Part shown: in pieces, positions 20,869 through 64,000 of the stretch
How positions within the stretch are numbered: position 1 is the stretch's first letter
Layout: every line of letters starts with the position of its first letter
NCBI GenBank assembly: GCA_964035015.1
Contig: OZ036005.1
Coordinates: forward strand, 11,375,468-11,439,467
Reading direction: 5' to 3'
Length of the DNA: 64,000 nt
Source: Corallium rubrum
Lineage: Eukaryota > Cnidaria > Anthozoa > Scleralcyonacea > Coralliidae
Made by a program: the position numbers and the translations under genes
The notes under the pieces: generated by a model
What the model was told of the DNA's origin: nothing
Database searches by the model: none
Seen by the model: only the letters and a program-made list of their open reading frames with translations

Positions 20869-22392
20869 ATGAGGGTGAACGGCGTTTGTGGTTTGTTAAT
20901 ATCTCATCTCGTTCAGGAGATATTCACGTTTTGGCAATTCAACCTGTCCTTGGAGAGAGGATATTTCCCCAGGAAGTGGAAAGTTGCGCGTGTTACCCCC
21001 CTTCATAAGGACGGTGCGCGGGACAGCAGAGACAATTACAGACCTATATCTGTGTTGTCTGTGTTGTCCAAGCTCCTTGAAAAGCATGTTGCACGATCGC
21101 TTATGGACTACATGGTGCAAAATGGACTTATTTACAATCTGCAATCTGCCTTCCGTGAAGGCTACTCAACTGAAACTGCTCTAATCAAATTGACGGATCA
21201 GATACTGTTTAGCTTGGATCAGGATGAAGTTACTGGGCTAGTGTTCGTAGATTTTAAGAAAGCGTTTGATGTTGTGGACCATCGCCTTCTCCTGAGAAAG
21301 CTTGATCTGTATAGATTTAGCGATGCTGCCTTGTCCTGGTTTACGTCATACCTCACGGATCGTTTCCAGTTTGTTGCTCTCGAAGGAAATCTATCAGAGC
21401 GCCGTGCAGTAAAACAAGGTGTGCCACAAGGATCGGTATTGGGCCCTGTACTGTTCTTGTTATTCGTGAATGATCTACCCCTTCATCTAGAGCGCTCTTC
21501 AGTTGATATATTCGCTGATGACACCACTCTCTCAGCAAATGCGCATTTTACTGATATTTCCTCCCTGACTGACAGCTTAAATAGTGACCTTGATGCTCTA
21601 AATAAATGGTCAGCTCAGAATAAAATGCTCATAAATACTAAGAAGACAAAGTCAATGGCAGTGGTAGGTAAACGTATACCGGCTAAATTAGGTTCTGATG
21701 CAAGTCAACGTTTGAACCTCAAGATTGACAGTGCAACAATTAGCGATGTTACGTCTCATAAGTTATTAGGCGTGACATTGGACTCGGAGATGAGCTATGA
21801 GTCATATGTTGAGGAACTCTCTAAAAAGATTGCCAAGCGCCTAGGACTGCTGAAGCATATTAGTCCATATTTAAAGCAGAGTCAACGAGAGATGTACTAT
21901 ACCAGTGTAGTTAAACCCACTATTATGTATGGAAGCATGGTGTGGGATAATAGTAGCCGAAATTGTACACTGAGAATTCTTAAACTTCAGAAAAGAGCTG
22001 CTAGGATTATCCTTGGTGTGGATAAGAAGATGCCCTCAATTAATCTTTTCAACATGTTAAATTGGTTGCCATTTTATAAAGAAAGCATTATAAAGCGCAA
22101 CACATTAGTTTACAAGAGGATAAACAGTAAATATTGTGTTCCGGAGTATTTACGCTCTTCGTTAGTACGAAATTGTGATCTTCATAATAAGGTCACCCGT
22201 CACAGTAGTCTTAATTTGGTGTGTGCAAAGTACAAGCGGGAAACAGAAGGAGGCCGCACCTTTGTCGTAAGGACTACCAAAGAATGGAATGCTTTAGACA
22301 TTCCATTGCGCAGCCAAAAGTCCGTCGCTAAGTTTAAACGAATGTTTTATGCGCAATTGTTACAGGAACAAAAGACCACTATGCAATTATAA
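20869..22392 (+). CDS. Truncated LINE reverse transcriptase ORF
   Basis: 507 codons, uninterrupted. The first 22 or so residues (MRVNGVCGLLISHLVQEI) come from the foldback arm, not the LINE, so the ATG at 20869 is accidental. RT motifs: WKVARVTPLHKDG, NYRPISVLSVLSKLLEK, SAFREGYSTETALI, VFVDFKKAFDVVDH, QGVPQGSVLGPVLFLLFVND, IFADDTTLS. The tail has LKLQKRAARIILGV and TKEWNALDIPLRSQKS. It keeps the catalytic aspartates but lacks an endonuclease and the RT N terminus, so autonomous function is unlikely. Confidence 0.85.
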   Translation: MRVNGVCGLLISHLVQEIFTFWQFNLSLERGYFPRKWKVARVTPLHKDGARDSRDNYRPISVLSVLSKLLEKHVARSLMDYMVQNGLIYNLQSAFREGYSTETALIKLTDQILFSLDQDEVTGLVFVDFKKAFDVVDHRLLLRKLDLYRFSDAALSWFTSYLTDRFQFVALEGNLSERRAVKQGVPQGSVLGPVLFLLFVNDLPLHLERSSVDIFADDTTLSANAHFTDISSLTDSLNSDLDALNKWSAQNKMLINTKKTKSMAVVGKRIPAKLGSDASQRLNLKIDSATISDVTSHKLLGVTLDSEMSYESYVEELSKKIAKRLGLLKHISPYLKQSQREMYYTSVVKPTIMYGSMVWDNSSRNCTLRILKLQKRAARIILGVDKKMPSINLFNMLNWLPFYKESIIKRNTLVYKRINSKYCVPEYLRSSLVRNCDLHNKVTRHSSLNLVCAKYKRETEGGRTFVVRTTKEWNALDIPLRSQKSVAKFKRMFYAQLLQEQKTTMQL

Positions 22393-22620
22393 ACTCTTAT
22401 AATATTTTATTATGAACTATTTTAATGACTATCTTGATGACTTTTTAATGACTTATTGATTGATGTACGTTTTAGTATAATATTGTAGTTTGTTAATTAA
22501 TTATTTTTGTATATATTTGTAATATAGTTTATGAGGGCCACTAATTTATCAGTAGCTCACGCTTACTGTCATGTGTTACCCTCGGTAAATAAAGTCAATG
22601 AAATGAAATGAAATGAAATG
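20936..22620 (+). mobile_element. 5'-truncated LINE (CR1/L2-like)
   Basis: Starts inside the reverse transcriptase domain and runs to a (gaaat)n tail at 22597-22624. The 3' UTR contains gtgttaccctcggtaaataa. The endonuclease half is missing, the usual result of incomplete target-primed reverse transcription. Confidence 0.85.
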
Positions 22621-23417
22621 AAATGCAAATTTATGGCTGATGACGTCATTTTCTCCAAACGAGCGAAATGAAAATCGTAAAATAAGGAATATCTCTGGAA
22701 ATAAACAATAGAATGTGCTTAAGCTTTGTATGCTTATAGTATCTAATAAAATACACTTCTCTGTGGAACTTTTGCGATTGCCATGGTAAGCGCATGCTCT
22801 CAGGTTACTCTAAACCTTAAAAAGGGAATTATCATTTTTGCTTCATTGTTTAAAAATAGAAAGATTTAAACGTTTGAATTACAATGCCTACAAAAGCCCT
22901 AATCGTCACATTTATTCGCTGGAGTAAAACGCTACTTGATTGCTGATAAATAAGATAATATAATTTTATTATTGGAGGGGGCCAGGAACCAGCAGTTACC
23001 ACGAAAACAACTAAAGTTCCACAGTGAAACGTATTTTATTTAATACTATAAGCATGCAAAATTTGAGCACTTTCTATTGTTTATTTCTAGAGATATTCCT
23101 AATGTTACGATTTTCATTTCGCTCGTTTGGAGAAAATGACGTCATCAGCCATATAATTTGCATATTTCAAAAACGTGAATATCTCTTGAACGAGATGAGT
23201 TATTTACAAACCACAAACGCCGTTCCTCCTCATTTTTAATGTACTTTATGATTAATTAGTTCAAAAAAAGACTGACGATTTTTCATCTTAGTGACACTTT
23301 AAATAAGACGAACATCAAGGGGCACAAATATTATATGTTGGATCAGGGGGTCTGGATCGAACTCTGCATTTGTTCTTGCCGGCTACCCCCGGGTCCCGGG
23401 TACTCCCCCGGTTTCAA

Positions 23418-23430
23418 TTTTGGCGCGAAA
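23418..23430 (+). promoter_or_regulatory. E2F site upstream of MSH6
   Basis: TTTTGGCGCGAAA contains the palindromic E2F consensus TTTSGCGCSAAA and ends 37 bases before the MSH6 ATG. Mismatch-repair genes are expressed in S phase and E2F regulation is known in mammals. Function here is inferred from motif and position. A YY1-type AAGATGGCG overlaps the start codon (23465-23473). Confidence 0.6.
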
Positions 23431-23467
23431 TTCCGCGAACGTTACCGAGCGATATCCGAATTCCAAG

Positions 23468-62752
<39,285 letters not shown>

Positions 62753-62769
62753 GTAAGTGCTTATTAATC

Positions 62770-62975
62770 CTTTATCACCCAACGATGTCTTTAGTATTTT
62801 ACTCTGGCTGACGCCAGACGATTTTACTCGTCAATGGAGTGGCTACTGGGCGATAAAGGGTTAATAGACTATCTCGGTTAACCCTTTATCGCCCAACGAT
62901 GTCTTTAGTATTTTACTCTGGGTAACGCCAGACGATTTTGCTCGTCAATGGAGTGGCTACTGGGCGATATTAAAG
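62770..62975 (+). repeat. Dimer of hairpin unit with alternative arms
   Basis: Two units with arms ttaaccctttatcgccca / tgggcgataaagggttaa and core gtctttagtattttactctg...acgccagacgatttt. The core matches the intron-12 satellite but the arms do not. The 12-bp linker agactatctcgg parallels the satellite spacer in position and length. Confidence 0.8.
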
Positions 62976-62984
62976 GGTTAATAA

Positions 62985-63112
62985 CTTCTTATTAACCGAA
63001 CGCGAGGTCTTTACAGAGAAATATCGGACCGAGGTCTTTTTGGTACAGACCGAGGTCTGATATTTCTCTGTAAAGACCGAGCAAGCGAGGTTAATAAAAA
63101 GTTTATTATAAG
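62985..63112. repeat. Palindrome of about 128 bp
   Basis: The left arm taacttcttattaaccgaac and ggtctttacagagaaatatc are mirrored by gatatttctctgtaaagacc and ttaataaaaagtttatta. Confidence 0.75.
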
Positions 63113-63630
63113 GCATTTTGAAACAACAAACCTTACATTTATACCTTGTCATGTACTTTAGTCAGTTTAATGTGACCTCGAGCGTGTGACATAAACTCAT
63201 CGTTTTCAATGTTGTTGCTTTTGTTGCCATCGCTTTCGGACTCCTAAACTCGCTTCCAGATTGCTCTCGTCCCAATCATACATAATTTAGTCTCAGGTTG
63301 TTGAATTCACAAAATTCTTGCGGTTTTCTTTCGTTGTTTAGTTGCAAACCACATGGCTTACAATATCCGTAATCGACCGGTCGATTACGAAAATTATCGA
63401 CCGGCACGTGACACGTCTCGGCCAATGAGAACACACGGTTTCAACGGAAATAACTTGTGCCATATAATAAAACGTCTTAAAGTGTTTATGACGTGAAATA
63501 ACGTATGTCACAAGGCATTGTTACCAAGAGCCCAGATATCTCCAGAAATGAAATGACCATGACAAGTCATTAGCTCGAAGACTATACGTTGGATTCTCTT
63601 GAATTTTTCGGTGAATGCTCCTCCATGCTC
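63113..63630. other. Intron 19, no gene recognised
   Basis: Only short palindromes such as taatcgaccggtcgatta at 63370-63388. No further MSH6 exon by eye. Confidence 0.4.
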
Positions 63631-64000
63631 TACCCTGGTTCCAGAAGTTTTCTCCCGTAATTTTATAGCGGTAAGACAGGAAAGGAGAGGAAACCCCTGG
63701 TAGGAAACGATACGACATTACTTTCATGTAATTCAGGCTATATTTGGCTACAAATCTTATAGGCTAATCTGATACAGGTTTAACCAATCATATCACCGTA
63801 GTAATAAGAAGTTTAGCGAATCCAAACTCTGTTTGAGGGTTATCCATGCAATCATAGATGGTGAACACTTTCTGTTCAGCTAGAATTCTATTGGAGCGGT
63901 TTGATCAATCATCGTACCGCTTCCTACCAGAGGCCTAGGTTTTTTCTTCTCTCTCGTCTTACCGCTATAATTAAATTACGGGAGAGAAAACCTCTGGGGC
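63631..64000. mobile_element. TIR element, cut by window end
   Basis: 63650-63715 (tctcccgtaattttatagcg, gtaagacaggaaagg, cctggtaggaaacgatacga) is mirrored at 63905-63988 (tcgtaccgcttcctaccaga, gtcttaccgctataat, attacgggaga). The second tip reads on beyond 64000. Confidence 0.6.

Larger units (their letters stand above)
20840..23250. mobile_element. Foldback element split by a LINE
   Basis: The left arm 20847-20935 (cataaagtacatttaaaatg, aacggcgtttgtggtttgt, gagatattcacgtttt) is repeated inverted at about 23155-23250. The inner arm at 22630-22690 (gatgacgtcattttctccaa) mirrors 23095-23150. The LINE sequence at 20936-22620 separates the left arm from the rest. Its removal restores a continuous hairpin-type element of about 730 bp. 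Confidence 0.75.

Noticed and set aside
62753..64000. Next MSH6 exon (expected EYIPLD-like block)
   Set aside because: Read by eye in the three plus frames; no match found. The exon must lie beyond the window.

Overview
This is animal nuclear DNA, most likely from an anthozoan cnidarian (coral or sea anemone). It has spliced genes with GT-AG introns, CR1/L2-like LINEs whose ORF1 carries an SGNH-type esterase domain, and very many short inverted-repeat elements. The lineage is my inference from the MSH6 protein and the repeat style, since no database search was possible.

The one clear host gene is MSH6, the MutS-homologue subunit that recognises mismatches as part of MutS-alpha. It is on the + strand from the start codon at 23468 to beyond the window. 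I could place 19 consecutive exons whose phases all agree (1773 nt, 591 codons). They cover a PCNA-binding-like N terminus, a basic/acidic linker, the mismatch-binding domain with its Phe-X-Glu motif, and the connector domain. The rest of the protein (lever, clamp and ATPase) lies downstream of 64000. One intron is GC-AG (after 35742). A perfect E2F-type site and a YY1-type motif sit at the 5' end.

Layout. Positions 1-6117: a small SAM-domain ORF, then nested palindromic elements and (TA)n tracts. Positions 6118-12858: a 20-bp minisatellite split by a nearly complete LINE (7893-12650) with two intact ORFs. Positions 12859-20840: MULE-like and other TIR elements, a hairpin-unit tandem array and dispersed repeats. 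Positions 20840-23250: a foldback element interrupted by a 5'-truncated LINE. Positions 23468-64000: MSH6 exons of 37-303 bp floating in introns filled with simple repeats, satellites, LINE tails, 5S-rRNA-derived SINE-like repeats, foldbacks and MITEs.

The most interesting points all concern mobile DNA inside MSH6 introns. A hAT-like element duplicated the exon-17 splice donor as its target site. A MULE-like element carries a RecQ helicase fragment between 9-bp target duplications. Hammerhead-ribozyme-like motifs occur in intron 6. A 112-bp hairpin unit was amplified into a 3.6-kb satellite, and dispersed pairs keep its core but change its arms. Most remaining short open frames are simple repeats or transposon shadows and are not reported as genes.
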